Part shown: in pieces, positions 1 through 9,481 of the stretch
Layout: each line of letters begins with the position of its first letter
Position numbering within the stretch: position 1 is the stretch's first letter
Source: Bartonella rochalimae ATCC BAA-1498
Lineage (GTDB): Bacteria > Pseudomonadota > Alphaproteobacteria > Rhizobiales > Rhizobiaceae
Assembly (NCBI RefSeq): GCF_000706645.1
Contig: NZ_KL407338.1
Coordinates: forward strand, 201,405 to 265,404
Direction: 5' to 3'
Length of the DNA stretch: 64,000 nucleotides
Position numbers and translations under genes: made by a program
The notes under the pieces: generated by a model
Database searches by the model: none
What the model saw: only the letters and a program-made list of their open reading frames with translations
Told to the model about the DNA's origin: nothing

Positions 1-372
1 TAAACAACGACGATATTCCATTCTTCCTATATTTTCATTATCAATTTTAATTCTAATTCCAGACTGCAATTCAACTCGGATCGGAACAAAAACACGCATC
101 AAAACCCCTTGGTTTTGAGGCAATTTTTGAAATGCTACACGAAAGGTAATATCGCGACGCTCTTGTGTACGAACCTCTTGGACAATTTCACATTGTACGT
201 TAGGCGTGCCTGGTGGCAAAGAACAAATTTTTGTCCATGCACCATAAGTTTGTGGAGCAGGAACACTTTGCGTATTGGGTGTTTGTGCAATAACGTGATT
301 GGCGAAGACATTGCAAAATGCGTAAATAAGAATGCTAAAAAAGTTTTTTTTGAGAAATTGATAAAGTGTCAT
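1..372 (-). CDS. IalB-family (invasion-associated locus B) protein, partial
   Basis: The reverse strand encodes an N-terminal signal peptide (MTLYQFLKKNFFSILIYAF) followed by mature sequence containing GAWTKICSLPPG, a late Cys in QCEIVQE, and beta-rich sequence ending at the window edge, as in IalB-family periplasmic/outer-membrane proteins. In Bartonella, IalB contributes to erythrocyte invasion; paralogues are common, so this may be an ialB-like paralogue rather than ialB itself. The start at 372 is preferred because AGGG lies 6 bases upstream; an in-frame ATG at 399 is also possible. The C-terminus lies outside the window. Family call is from sequence recognition; the role is inferred from the family. 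Confidence 0.75.
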   Translation of the reverse strand, partial: MTLYQFLKKNFFSILIYAFCNVFANHVIAQTPNTQSVPAPQTYGAWTKICSLPPGTPNVQCEIVQEVRTQERRDITFRVAFQKLPQNQGVLMRVFVPIRVELQSGIRIKIDNENIGRMEYRRCL

Positions 373-773
373 AAAAAGCCCTACCCGAATCGCTATCATA
401 TTATTGTGTATAGCTTTTCATGAAAAGTAAAATTTTGATTTTTTTGATAAAATAATTATAAAGTCAGGTTTTTTCGAAGATATGAGTTCGTAAGATATAC
501 AACAAAAATGGAAATTTAAAATGGTTAGTATTTGATGAAAACATAGTCTTTTAGTGTTTGATATATGATATTTGGTAGAGTGTTTTGTGGTACATTTCTT
601 TAATACAATTAAAAAGTATGCTCTTATTACAGTTATTTCTAATCTACATTAGGTATGTGTCAAATTAAGAGTATTGTACATTCTTTAAAAAACTGTAACA
701 CTAATTGGTTCTTCCTATATTTTAGACAATGTTTGTTTGTGGGTAATATAGATGAAAAAGGTTCTTTGACGGA
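373..773. other. AT-rich divergent spacer
   Basis: About 400 bases between the divergent IalB-like gene and ctaB. It must hold both promoters, but no convincing promoter, hairpin or coding remnant could be picked out in this AT-rich sequence. Confidence 0.4.
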
Positions 774-1709
774 ATGTCTGTTTCAAGAGAATTATTGGTT
801 AAAAATGGTAAATTAAGCTCGATAGTAGCTAAGATTTATAATTATATTACATTGATGAAGCCGCGAGTTATGTCGCTTGTTATATTTACAGCTCTGGTTG
901 GGTTAATATTATCACCTGGTGCTATGAGTCCGCTGCATGCTTTTTTAGCTATTTTGTGTATAGCTTTAGGTGGTGGTGGTGCGGGAACGCTTAATATGTG
1001 GTATGAATCTGATATTGATGCGATGATGAAACGTACCCAAAAGCGTCCTATTCCGACTGGTAAAATCAGCCGTAGGCAAGCATTTATTTTTGGTTTAGCT
1101 CTTTCTATATTCTCAGTTTTGATTATGGGAATTTTCATTAATTGGTTTACGGCGTTTTTTCTTACTTTTACAATTTTCTTCTATGTTGTTATTTACACAA
1201 TTTGGTTAAAGCCTATAACATCTCAAAATATTGTGATTGGTGGTGCAGCTGGAGCTTTTCCGCCAATGATTGGGTGGGCAGCTGCAACAGGTACAGTAAG
1301 TTTTGAGAGTTTCCTCTTATTTTTAATCATTTTTATGTGGACTCCGCCACATTTTTGGTCTCTTTCTCTCTTCTCATCTTTTGATTATGATGTAGCGGGT
1401 ATTCCTATGATGCCTAATATGCGAGGAGAGCAATCGACGAAAAACCAGATTTTGATTTATACGATTATTATGGCAATATGCGCTATTGGACCTTATATTA
1501 TAGGTTTTTCAGGTATTATCTATGGTATTTTTTCAACAATTTTAAGCACTATTTTTATCTATCTTTCTTATCGTTTATGGACAGCTAAAGGATATGATGA
1601 AACAGTTGTTATGGCAAAAAAAGTATTTTTCTTTTCGCTATTTTATTTATCTGCTATATTTGGGACCCTTTTAGTTGAATCCTTTCTTAAGCAATTTATC
1701 ATTTTTTAG
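774..1709 (+). CDS. ctaB: Protoheme IX farnesyltransferase (heme O synthase)
   Basis: Transfers a farnesyl group to protoheme IX to make heme O, the precursor of heme A for cytochrome c oxidase; an integral inner-membrane UbiA-family enzyme. The 311-residue length is typical. The N-terminal ITLMKPRVMSLVIFTALVGL and the Asp-rich motif NMWYESDIDAMMKRT at about residues 74-88 (allylic pyrophosphate/Mg binding) are diagnostic, as is WTPPHFWSLSLF in the second half. About eight to nine hydrophobic segments are visible. It stands alone: the left neighbour is divergent and no cox or cta gene follows, although ctaB often sits with coxA/coxB or ctaG in alphaproteobacteria. Confidence 0.96.
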   Translation: MSVSRELLVKNGKLSSIVAKIYNYITLMKPRVMSLVIFTALVGLILSPGAMSPLHAFLAILCIALGGGGAGTLNMWYESDIDAMMKRTQKRPIPTGKISRRQAFIFGLALSIFSVLIMGIFINWFTAFFLTFTIFFYVVIYTIWLKPITSQNIVIGGAAGAFPPMIGWAAATGTVSFESFLLFLIIFMWTPPHFWSLSLFSSFDYDVAGIPMMPNMRGEQSTKNQILIYTIIMAICAIGPYIIGFSGIIYGIFSTILSTIFIYLSYRLWTAKGYDETVVMAKKVFFFSLFYLSAIFGTLLVESFLKQFIIF

Positions 1710-2294
1710 TGTTTTTTAATTTATCAAAAAGTTATACATTAATATAATAATTATATATCGTAGGTGCAGCATTTCTTTTGAGAGATCTAAAGTTATCTGA
1801 AGATAAGAGATCTTATTAATAGGTAGATATTTAGTTTACATCCTCTGAAAAGTTCAGAAATATTAATAACTCTTATCCTTGATGATCTGCAGAAAAAGTG
1901 CGTTTTAAAATCAGTATTAATGGAACTCAGATAATACTTTTAGATTGTTATCTGTTTAGCTATGAACAATGTTTTCCTACTGTTGAAAAGGCCCAAAATA
2001 CCAAAATCAAAGTTGTAAGATCACATGATAACTCGTTCTTTGTATATAAAGCTTAAAAATTATAGACAGTTAAATGAGCAAAGCAATATTATACTTTAAA
2101 AATAGATGTATCTTATGAGCCGTTCATCTTTTTTAATTTCCAATTTTTTAAAAAATATCAGCGATTTTCATTGTTTGCATTTATGAAATATTTTTTACAA
2201 TCTTTTTTATAAAGTGCAATGTTTGTGATTTAGGATACATTAAATCATATTATAAATTTGCTATTTAGTTCCAAATTTTTTAGTGAATATTCTT
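1710..2294. other. AT-rich spacer with one short ORF
   Basis: About 585 bases between the convergent ctaB and NifU-like genes. No clear terminator hairpin was seen. The only coding-like stretch is the 52-codon ORF at 1898-2056, listed separately. Confidence 0.4.
1898..2056 (+). CDS. Possible small ORF or gene remnant (52 codons)
   Basis: A GTG-started frame encodes VRFKISINGTQIILLDCYLF and continues to FFVYKA then stop. Its amino-acid composition is more protein-like than the surrounding AT-rich spacer, but there is no good ribosome binding site and tandem stops lie just upstream in frame. It may be the tail of a decayed gene. No family is recognised. Confidence 0.2.
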   Translation: MRFKISINGTQIILLDCYLFSYEQCFPTVEKAQNTKIKVVRSHDNSFFVYKA

Positions 2295-2867
2295 TTACAG
2301 TACAGTATTTTGCGGCATAGCTTCAACACCTAATACCTCTGGAATAAAATGCCGTAAAAGATTTTCAATACCATGTTTAAGGGTTGCTGTTGAAGAAGGG
2401 CATCCAGCACAAGCACCTCTCATGTTGAGGTAAACAATCCCGTTTTCAAAGCCGCAGAAGGTGATATCACCCCCATCATTGGCTACAGCTGGACGTACAC
2501 GCGTTTCAAGCAATTCTTTGATGACAACAACAATATCAGTATCTTTTTCATCAAAAAATTCTTTATTAGGCAGATTGGCTTCTGTAGTGATAACAGGATC
2601 ATTGGAGAGAAAATATTCCATAATTGTACCTAAAATCGCTGGTTTAAGATGTTGCCACTCTCCATCATTTTTAGTTATAGTAATAAAATCATATCCCAGA
2701 AAAACGCTTTTTATATTTGGAATATTGAATAATTTTGCCGCAAGAGGAGAATTTTTAGCAGCTTCTTCGCGATTGTGAAACTCCAGGGTTCCTTGAGGAA
2801 GGACAATACGACCTGGTAAAAATTTAAGTGTCGTAGGGTTCGGTGTGCTTTCAGTTTGAATAAACAT
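2295..2867 (-). CDS. NifU-family Fe-S scaffold protein (Nfu type)
   Basis: Carries Fe-S clusters to apo-proteins. Two domains are visible: an N-terminal Nfu_N domain (residues 1 to about 90, starting MFIQTESTPNPTTLKFLPGR) and a C-terminal NifU-like domain with the cluster-binding CxxC at C153/C156 within GACAGCPSSTATLKHGIENL. The 190-residue length fits alphaproteobacterial Nfu proteins. Last gene of a leftward run with the universal stress gene (57 bases upstream), trpS and murJ, an arrangement common in Rhizobiales. Confidence 0.93.
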   Translation of the reverse strand: MFIQTESTPNPTTLKFLPGRIVLPQGTLEFHNREEAAKNSPLAAKLFNIPNIKSVFLGYDFITITKNDGEWQHLKPAILGTIMEYFLSNDPVITTEANLPNKEFFDEKDTDIVVVIKELLETRVRPAVANDGGDITFCGFENGIVYLNMRGACAGCPSSTATLKHGIENLLRHFIPEVLGVEAMPQNTVL

Positions 2868-2924
2868 ATATTACTCTTTCATTACTTACAGTTGCAGAAG
2901 AGAATTCATATAGAAGTATTGTTT

Positions 2925-3416
2925 CTAGGCAACAACTTTAATTTCTTCCTCAGGGAGATCACTTGGAATAATAGTAACGGGGACAGGAAAAGTACTTCCC
3001 CGATAAGCAATGGATTGGATAAGCGGTCCTGGTCGTTCTGTATGACAACTTGCAGCTAAAACAATGAGGGCGATATCCTGATCTTCATTAATTAGTTTAA
3101 AAATTTCATTAATTTTTTCTCCTTCACGCATAATTGTTTCTGCTTCAAGAGCTTGAGTAGTGCGCACATCATCAGCTATTTTTTCTAGGATTACACAGGC
3201 GTGTGCTGCTGATTCCATCCGCATAACTTTGTCGACACCCAGGAAAGGCTGAAATCTTGAGTTGTCAATAATAGAGAGCAAAATTAAGGTACCGTTCGTG
3301 TTTTTAGCATGTTGTGCAGCAAAAATCACAGCACGCCGACATTCAGGTGTTTCATCAATGATCACCAAAATTTTTCGTTTATGATTTATTTCTTGACTTT
3401 TTCGCTTAGAGAGCAT
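2925..3416 (-). CDS. Universal stress protein (UspA family)
   Basis: 163 residues with the Usp fold: beta-1 KILVIIDETPECRRAVIFAA, a variable middle, and a C-terminal segment VLAASCHTERPGPLIQSIAY then PVPVTIIP. The canonical ATP-binding G-2x-G-9x-G(S/T) motif is degenerate here: the usual glycines after VLAAS are replaced by CHTERPG, so ATP binding is doubtful. Sits between trpS (47 bases upstream) and the NifU-like gene, probably cotranscribed. The function is generic stress tolerance and cannot be specified. Confidence 0.88.
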   Translation of the reverse strand: MLSKRKSQEINHKRKILVIIDETPECRRAVIFAAQHAKNTNGTLILLSIIDNSRFQPFLGVDKVMRMESAAHACVILEKIADDVRTTQALEAETIMREGEKINEIFKLINEDQDIALIVLAASCHTERPGPLIQSIAYRGSTFPVPVTIIPSDLPEEEIKVVA

Positions 3417-3462
3417 GTCATTTTATTTCTAATTTTAAAGGTTAAAGTTTAGCTATTTTCTT

Positions 3463-4533
3463 TTATATATTGTGTACAAAACCGACAATTTCACGAACTT
3501 TTTTCATATTTTTTTCTGCTAAAAGACTTGCACGTTGTGCACCATCAAACAGGACAGAATTAATATAGGTTTTTTCTTGATATAGACGGCGCAATTCTTG
3601 TGTTATTGGTGCTAGCTTATGGACGATGAGGTCAGCTAAAGCTGATTTAAAAAGTGAAAATTGTTTTCCTGAAAACTCTAATAGTGCTTTTTCTTTGCTG
3701 ATTTCAGCAAAAGAAGCATAGATGCCCAATAAATTATTAACTTCTGGACGTTCTTGTAAATCATTTAGCGTATCAGGAAGAGAAGTGGAGTCGGTTTTTG
3801 CTTTGCGTATTTTTTGTACGATAAGATCAGTATCATCGATCAAATTAATTCGTGAAAAGTCGGAAGGATCTGATTTTGACATTTTTTTTGTGCCGTCACG
3901 TAAAGACATAATACGCATGGCTGTTTTGTTAATAATAGCCTCTGGCATTGGAAAAAAATTTTGTTCATTTTTTTCACCATTTGGCATAGAAATACCAAAA
4001 TTTAAATTTGCAATACGATCAGCATAAATACTGTTGAATTTTTGTGCAATATCGCGTGTTAATTCAATATGTTGTGTTTGATCCTCTCCCACTGGCACAT
4101 GTGTTGCGTGGTAGATTAAAATATCAGCAGCCATTAAACTTGGATAGGCAAAAAGTCCAAGGGATGTTTGTTCACGGTTTTTTCCTGCTTTATCTTTGAA
4201 CTGTGTCATGCGTTGGAGCCAGCCGATACGTGCAATACAATTAAAGATCCACGCCAATTCCGCATGTTGAAAAACACGTGATTGGTTGAAAATAATTTGT
4301 TTTTGAGGATCTATGCCGGCAGCTAAAAAGGCCGCTGTCATCATATAAGTAGACTCTGCCAAACTAAGTGGATCTGGATTAATGGTCAGGGCATGCATAT
4401 CGACAATACAATAGAGACACTTATAGGATGTTTGCAGATCTACCCACTGTTTGATGGCTCCAAGATAATTGCCAAGATGCAGATGACCACTCGGTTGTAC
4501 ACCAGAAAAAACAAGAGGTGTAAAGGTATCCAT
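3463..4533 (-). CDS. trpS: Tryptophanyl-tRNA synthetase
   Basis: Class I aminoacyl-tRNA synthetase charging tRNA-Trp in the cytoplasm. The HIGH-type signature is HLHLGN at residues 17-22 (in [18 protein letters not shown]) and KMSKS is at residues 217-221. [18 protein letters not shown] in the middle is the typical tryptophan/ATP site region. Length 356 is slightly longer than the common 330-350. It follows murJ by 85 bases in the leftward run. Confidence 0.97.
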   Translation of the reverse strand: MDTFTPLVFSGVQPSGHLHLGNYLGAIKQWVDLQTSYKCLYCIVDMHALTINPDPLSLAESTYMMTAAFLAAGIDPQKQIIFNQSRVFQHAELAWIFNCIARIGWLQRMTQFKDKAGKNREQTSLGLFAYPSLMAADILIYHATHVPVGEDQTQHIELTRDIAQKFNSIYADRIANLNFGISMPNGEKNEQNFFPMPEAIINKTAMRIMSLRDGTKKMSKSDPSDFSRINLIDDTDLIVQKIRKAKTDSTSLPDTLNDLQERPEVNNLLGIYASFAEISKEKALLEFSGKQFSLFKSALADLIVHKLAPITQELRRLYQEKTYINSVLFDGAQRASLLAEKNMKKVREIVGFVHNI

Positions 4534-4618
4534 AGAAAAGGCCTTTCTCTTTCTTATGATATTATATTATATGCTAAATATATTGTGATAAAATATATTT
4601 CTGAAAATAATAGAAATA

Positions 4619-6181
4619 TTAGAGGTGCTGTTTCACATTTTTACGTAAGAATGACAAATAATTTGTTCCAAATAAAAGACAAATAATAAAATAAACTGAT
4701 GTTGCGATAATAAGTAATCCTGCTAAGGAGCTTGCACGCAAGAAAAATGATGCTTGTGGTGATAAAGGCGCGGAAAAGAAGCTGATGGAGTAATACAAAG
4801 TGAGAGCCATGAAGAAAGAGGCGATTATGAGAGATGCTATTCGCTTTATTAGTTGTGCATCGTATTTCCAATAGCCTCGTTTAAGGAGAGTGCCACACAG
4901 CAATAAGATGTTAACCCAGCCGGCAGTAATTTCAGCAATGACAATACCTCGTGCTGACAAACATGAGAATAATGTTAAGGCTAGGCTGATATTGATAAAA
5001 ACACAAATGCCTGCAAAAATCATGGGTGTTTTTGTATCTTCGCGAGCAAAAAAATTAGGAATAAAAACTTTTATGAGTACAAAAGCTGGAAGACCAATTC
5101 CATAAAGCTGAACCAATTGAGCAACATTATTTGTTGAGGCACTGGTAAATTGACCTCGTTCAAAGAGAAGGCTGATAATGGGATTAGAGATAAGCAGAAA
5201 AGCAACCGATGCAGGGAAAGTTAAAAATAAAGAGAACTCAATTGCGCGATTTTGTAATTCATCAGAATCTGTGTGTTTTTTGTTGCGTAGCGCTTTTGTT
5301 AATTCGGGGAGAAGAACCGTAGCAATAGCGATACCGACTACTCCAAGGGGCAATTGATAGAGACGATCAGCATAAACAAGAGAAGAAACCGCACCTGATT
5401 GGCTAGAAGCGATATTAGTATTGATCAATAGATTAATTTGTGTAATTCCTCCTGTGATAGCAGCAGGGAAGGCTAAAATTAACAGTTGACGGACATTGGG
5501 GCTAAAATGAGGTAGGCGGAGGGAAAGCTTCATTCCGCTTTTCCGTAAGGCTATTGTTATAAGAGCTAATTGTACGAGACCTGATACTGTTACCCCCCAG
5601 GACAGATTTAATCCAATATGCCAAGTATCAAGTTGATAGATCCAAGCATAGGTGAGTACGCATATCAAGATAATATTTAGAAAAACAGGGGCAATAGCTG
5701 CAACAAAATAATGTTGGAGTGCATTCAACATTCCTCCCATCATTGCTGCTAAAGACATACATGCTAAATAGGGGAACATGATAGCAGTAAAACGGATTGT
5801 AGCGTTAAATTTTGTAGCATCTTCTGCAAAGCCTGGTGCAATCAGTGTGCGAACCAAAAAAGGCATACTCAATTCCATAACAATAGTGAGAAGTAAGAGT
5901 AATGAAAATAAAACACCAAACACTTCTTCTGCGAATTTGCATGCGTTTTCTGATCCATTTTCTGTGATTTTTTTAGAAAAAAGAGGAACAAACGCTGTTT
6001 GAAAGGCTCCTTCAGCAAAAAAACGACGGAAGGTATTAGGAAAGCGAAAGGCAGCGTTAAACGCATCAGATACAGGACCTGTTCCAAGAGCTGCTGCCAT
6101 GAGCATTTCACGGACAAAGCCAAAACAACGGCTTGTGAGAGTTCCAGAAGCTACTGTTATAAATTTTTTAATCAGGTTCAT
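4619..6181 (-). CDS. murJ: Lipid II flippase MurJ (MviN)
   Basis: Flips lipid-linked peptidoglycan precursor across the inner membrane; MOP superfamily. 520 residues, about 14 hydrophobic segments. The N-terminus (TVASGTLTSRCFGFVREMLM) and the following GPVSDAFNAAFRFPNTFRRF and FAEGAFQTAFVPLFS are the classic MurJ signature with conserved Arg residues. Probably first gene of the leftward run ahead of trpS; murJ next to trpS is a conserved alphaproteobacterial linkage. No break or missing segment seen. Confidence 0.96.
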   Translation of the reverse strand: MNLIKKFITVASGTLTSRCFGFVREMLMAAALGTGPVSDAFNAAFRFPNTFRRFFAEGAFQTAFVPLFSKKITENGSENACKFAEEVFGVLFSLLLLLTIVMELSMPFLVRTLIAPGFAEDATKFNATIRFTAIMFPYLACMSLAAMMGGMLNALQHYFVAAIAPVFLNIILICVLTYAWIYQLDTWHIGLNLSWGVTVSGLVQLALITIALRKSGMKLSLRLPHFSPNVRQLLILAFPAAITGGITQINLLINTNIASSQSGAVSSLVYADRLYQLPLGVVGIAIATVLLPELTKALRNKKHTDSDELQNRAIEFSLFLTFPASVAFLLISNPIISLLFERGQFTSASTNNVAQLVQLYGIGLPAFVLIKVFIPNFFAREDTKTPMIFAGICVFINISLALTLFSCLSARGIVIAEITAGWVNILLLCGTLLKRGYWKYDAQLIKRIASLIIASFFMALTLYYSISFFSAPLSPQASFFLRASSLAGLLIIATSVYFIICLLFGTNYLSFLRKNVKQHL

Positions 6182-6915
6182 GAGGATATATCGGGTTTGT
6201 AATAAGGGAGAATATAATAGTTATTCTCAATAATAAAATATGGTAAATATATTATAGAGTATTTTATGATGATATTTGTTTTTCTGTCAATAAGAGCATA
6301 TCTGCATCATTGATGACATTTCTATGGCTTTTTTCTCATGGATAGAAAGCAACTAACTATTTTTATAGAGAGAATTGTATAATTTTATAAAAGGAATTTT
6401 ATTTATTTGTTAATTTAGTACTTTTTTATGAAGAAATTACCTCTTATAAGCTCTTCATTTAAAAGAGATGAAAGAATAGATGAAGTAAAATTCTATATAA
6501 AATCATACCATTTTACATTTTATTCTATAAAACATATTATAAAAATTTTTATAATATTTTAAATAAAAATATTTCTTATTATAAGATAAATTTATCTTAT
6601 ATAAATGACTTATTTTACTATATTAGGGAGTTAACTTGTTCTTTGATTTTTTTAATATTCAAAACAATTTCTGGTCGTCTTGCACAAAGGACATAGAAGA
6701 ATTCCAAAAATGAATAGAAATCTTTTCAAGAAAAAGGAACATTGTATAGAGTTTTATAAGAGAGAGTTTGAAAATCCTCTTCTTTAGGCTTATGATACTG
6801 TTTGTAATTTTTAAAATATAGAGAGATCAATATATTTAAAATAAAAGAATTGGCATATTGATATACAAACATAAGAGATAGCCTAAAAAAATCGAACACA
6901 TCAACAGGTGTATTT
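6182..6915. other. AT-rich divergent spacer
   Basis: About 730 bases between murJ and the HAD gene, transcribed away from each other. Extremely AT-rich with many A/T runs. Both promoters should be here, but no individual element, RNA gene or coding remnant could be supported. Confidence 0.4.
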
Positions 6916-7761
6916 ATGAAAGAACTCACACATATCGATCCTCTCATAAGGCAATATGATGCTGTTTTTTGTGACGTTTGGGGTGTTGTACACAATGGTG
7001 TGCAGGTTTTTGAATCGGCAGTGCAAGCATTGCAAAAAATTCGACAAATGGGGAAAAGTGTTGTTTTATTGACAAATTCTCCTCGACCAAAAGAAGATGT
7101 GGTGGTCCAATTACAAATGATGCAAGTGGATACAGAGTGTTATGATGAAATCGTCACTTCAGGTGATGTAACACGTGATCTTATTTGCTCTGTGCCACGT
7201 AAAGTTTTTTTCATTGGTCCACAACGTGATTTGGTTTTATTAGAAGGATTATCTTGCGAATTGGTTGAAGAAGGAGAAGCTTCTGCAATTATTTGTAGTG
7301 GTTTTCTTGAAGATTTAGAGGCGATACCAGAAGCTTATGAAGAGATGTTTCGTCGTTTGCGAGAAAGGAATTTACCTTTTATTTGTGCGAATCCTGATAT
7401 TATTGTTCATTGTGGAGATCAAGAAATTTGGTGCGCTGGTGCTTTAGCGCGTTTGTACCAACAATTAGGAGGTGAAGTGCGTATTGCTGGAAAGCCTCAT
7501 GCTCCAATTTATGAGTGTGCTTTTAAAAAATTACAGAAAATTCGTGGAATAGTGGATAAAAACCGAGTTTTGGCTATTGGTGATGGGCTTTTAACCGATG
7601 TTAAAGGAGCGATTCGTTTTGGTCTTGATTCCCTTTATATTATGGGGGGCATTCATCATCATGATTATAGTCACAATGGTATTGTGAATAAAGAAGCTTT
7701 GCATGCCTTTTTCGATCGTTATGGTTACCAGCCACACGCAATGATGTGGATGCTTCAGTAA
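6916..7761 (+). CDS. HAD-superfamily class IIA protein (TIGR01459-type)
   Basis: 281 residues with haloacid dehalogenase motifs: motif I CDVWGVVHNG with nucleophile Asp20, motif II VLLTNSPRP, and motif IV AIGDGLLTDVKGA, with a class IIA cap between. The second Asp of the usual DxD is Trp22, as is typical of this alphaproteobacterial subfamily; since that Asp normally acts as acid/base, catalytic activity is uncertain. The stop overlaps the ribF ATG by one base, a coupling that suggests a link to flavin metabolism, but no substrate is known from sequence. Confidence 0.85.
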   Translation: MKELTHIDPLIRQYDAVFCDVWGVVHNGVQVFESAVQALQKIRQMGKSVVLLTNSPRPKEDVVVQLQMMQVDTECYDEIVTSGDVTRDLICSVPRKVFFIGPQRDLVLLEGLSCELVEEGEASAIICSGFLEDLEAIPEAYEEMFRRLRERNLPFICANPDIIVHCGDQEIWCAGALARLYQQLGGEVRIAGKPHAPIYECAFKKLQKIRGIVDKNRVLAIGDGLLTDVKGAIRFGLDSLYIMGGIHHHDYSHNGIVNKEALHAFFDRYGYQPHAMMWMLQ

Positions 7762-8753
7762 TGTTTGATTTTTTGCGTCTACAGGAATGTAATCTTCTTC
7801 CTTTAGCATGGCGTGGTGCGGTGCTCGCGATTGGTAATTTTGATGGTGTTCATCTTGGTCATCAAGTAGTTTTACAAAAAGCTCTTGATTTATCACGTGA
7901 AAAAAAGAGACCGGCCCTTGTTTTAACATTTGAACCGCATCCAAAAAGTTTTTTTCAAGGTTCAACTTCTGTTGATCGTTTAACGCAAGCTGCTGAAAAA
8001 GCTGAAATTTTTAAAATTCTTGGTTTTCATGGAGTAATAGAGCAACCTTTTGATGCACAATTTTCTGCTCTTTCATCCGATGAATTCATCACTGTAATTT
8101 TAAAAAAAACTTTTGATGTTTCTGCTGTGGTAACAGGAGAAAATTTTCGTTTTGGTTGTCAAAAGAGTGGAAATATTCGTTTTCTTTGTCAAAGAGGTGA
8201 AGAATATGGTTTTGAAGTGGTGCAAATTCCTTGTTTATGTACTGCAGAACAACAAACGATTTCTTCAAGTTTTATTAGGAAGCTCTTATTAAAAGGACAA
8301 GTATCACAAGCAGCTCATTTGCTAGGTTATCACTATCGGGTGCGCTCAAATGTTATACAAGGTGAAAAACTTGGGCGGCGATTAGGGTTTCCTACAGCCA
8401 ATCAGCTTTTGCTTCCTCAGACGGGTTTAGCACACGGTGTTTATGCGGTCAGATTCCGTCGTGCTAATGGTACTTTATATGATGGTATTGCAAGTTTTGG
8501 ATGTCGGCCAACTGTTGTTAGTAATGGAGTACCAGTACTAGAAACTTATTTATTTGATTTTGATGGTGATCTTTATGGTGAAAATTGTACGGTTTCTTTT
8601 TTGCAGTTTTTACGAAGACAAGAAAAATTTTATGGGTTGGAAGCTTTGGTGGCACAAATGCAACACGATGAAAAAGAAGCACAAGCAGTTTTGAGGACAA
8701 AACAACCACTTTCATTGTTAGATGAAGCATTAACTTTCAAAAATATACCTTAA
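7761..8753 (+). CDS. ribF: Bifunctional riboflavin kinase / FMN adenylyltransferase
   Basis: Converts riboflavin to FMN and then FAD. The N-terminal adenylyltransferase domain shows AIGNFDGVHLGHQ (HxGH nucleotidyltransferase motif) and ISSSFIRKLL; the C-terminal flavokinase domain shows GRRLGFPTANQLL, GVYAVRF and ETYLFDFDGDLYGE. About 330 residues, usual length. The ATG at 7761 is chosen because it overlaps the preceding stop (TAATG); a GTG at 7746 would add five residues. Its end meets the start of flagellar territory. Confidence 0.96.
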   Translation: MFDFLRLQECNLLPLAWRGAVLAIGNFDGVHLGHQVVLQKALDLSREKKRPALVLTFEPHPKSFFQGSTSVDRLTQAAEKAEIFKILGFHGVIEQPFDAQFSALSSDEFITVILKKTFDVSAVVTGENFRFGCQKSGNIRFLCQRGEEYGFEVVQIPCLCTAEQQTISSSFIRKLLLKGQVSQAAHLLGYHYRVRSNVIQGEKLGRRLGFPTANQLLLPQTGLAHGVYAVRFRRANGTLYDGIASFGCRPTVVSNGVPVLETYLFDFDGDLYGENCTVSFLQFLRRQEKFYGLEALVAQMQHDEKEAQAVLRTKQPLSLLDEALTFKNIP

Positions 8754-8899
8754 AAATGATTTAAAAAGGAAAAGAAAGCAGAAAAAACAGCGCTTAAACT
8801 CACTATGAGCACAAGGCTATATTCCAAAATATCATGGACAATATGGAGTTTCCGTTTATAGGTGGGTGAAACAAATATTTTAAGATCTGAGTTAATCAT
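8750..8899 (-). CDS. Possible small membrane protein (49 aa)
   Basis: The reverse strand encodes MINSDLKIFVSPTYKRKLHI followed by an amphipathic stretch and a hydrophobic helix SLVLIVSLSAVFSAFFSFL, ending NHF-stop. An AGGGAAG lies about 10 bases before the ATG. The basic N-half and single C-terminal membrane helix look like a small inner-membrane protein. It overlaps the 3' end of ribF by 4 bases tail to tail. No family recognised; the evidence is composition, a plausible ribosome binding site and an open frame. Confidence 0.4.
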   Translation of the reverse strand: MINSDLKIFVSPTYKRKLHIVHDILEYSLVLIVSLSAVFSAFFSFLNHF

Positions 8900-9388
8900 T
8901 GTGTGTTTCTTCCCTATTTGTATAAGATATATTGTACAATGTTTAGAGCTTCTTTCTTTTTAGTTAATAAAAAAGTTAAAATATGTTTAATAATCACAAT
9001 ACATCATATGCATTCTTATTCTTGTGGTAATTTGTTTAAGGAAGAAAAAACATAATTTTCAAAATAACTGCTTGCCTTAATGTTTCTTTGTTCTGTGTTA
9101 TAGAGTGATAGGAGTATAATGATCTTTACTTTGGGGTTATGAGTTGCTGATTAAAAAACAGAATGAAGTAAAAAAACTTTTTATATAGACTTAATTGCAA
9201 ACTATGCTTTAAGAAATTACTTTCATTTATGCCTGAATATTTTCAACTCCAATCTATACATTGATACAAAATAATTTCCAATTTGCTATCAGCTTTTTCA
9301 GTACACTAGATACTTATCTTGTTATTAAAGCTCTTTAAAAATGGAGTATAAAAACAAGGAAAATATCAAAAGAGTCTATAGCTATTTA
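8900..9388. other. AT-rich spacer
   Basis: About 490 bases between two small leftward ORFs. Nothing beyond generic AT-rich sequence could be supported. Confidence 0.35.
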
Positions 9389-9481
9389 TTATGCTCCCAT
9401 AATTAAGGCAATTACAATAGCAATGTTAATACCAACAATTAGCGTTGAATAGAGCATAGTAGTCTTAATAATATCAATCAC
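9389..9481 (-). CDS. Possible 30-residue hydrophobic peptide
   Basis: A GTG-started frame reads VIDIIKTTMLYSTLIVGINI then AIVIALIMGA and stop. A perfect AAGGAG lies 6 bases upstream of the start (rc of 9488-9493), unusual in such AT-rich sequence. The peptide is nearly all one membrane helix with a single Lys near the start, like small membrane peptides or type I toxins. It sits 330 bases upstream of flhA on the opposite strand. No homology is claimed; it could be chance. Confidence 0.38.
   Translation of the reverse strand: MIDIIKTTMLYSTLIVGINIAIVIALIMGA

Noticed and set aside
842-1138. 98-codon reverse ORF inside ctaB
   Set aside because: Shadow of the clear ctaB frame; no ribosome binding site or family signal.
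2461-2778. 105-codon forward ORF over the NifU-like gene
   Set aside because: Antisense shadow of a well-supported gene.
7591-7965. 124-codon reverse ORF across the HAD/ribF junction
   Set aside because: Both forward genes have full family motifs here; composition of the reverse frame is His-rich noise.
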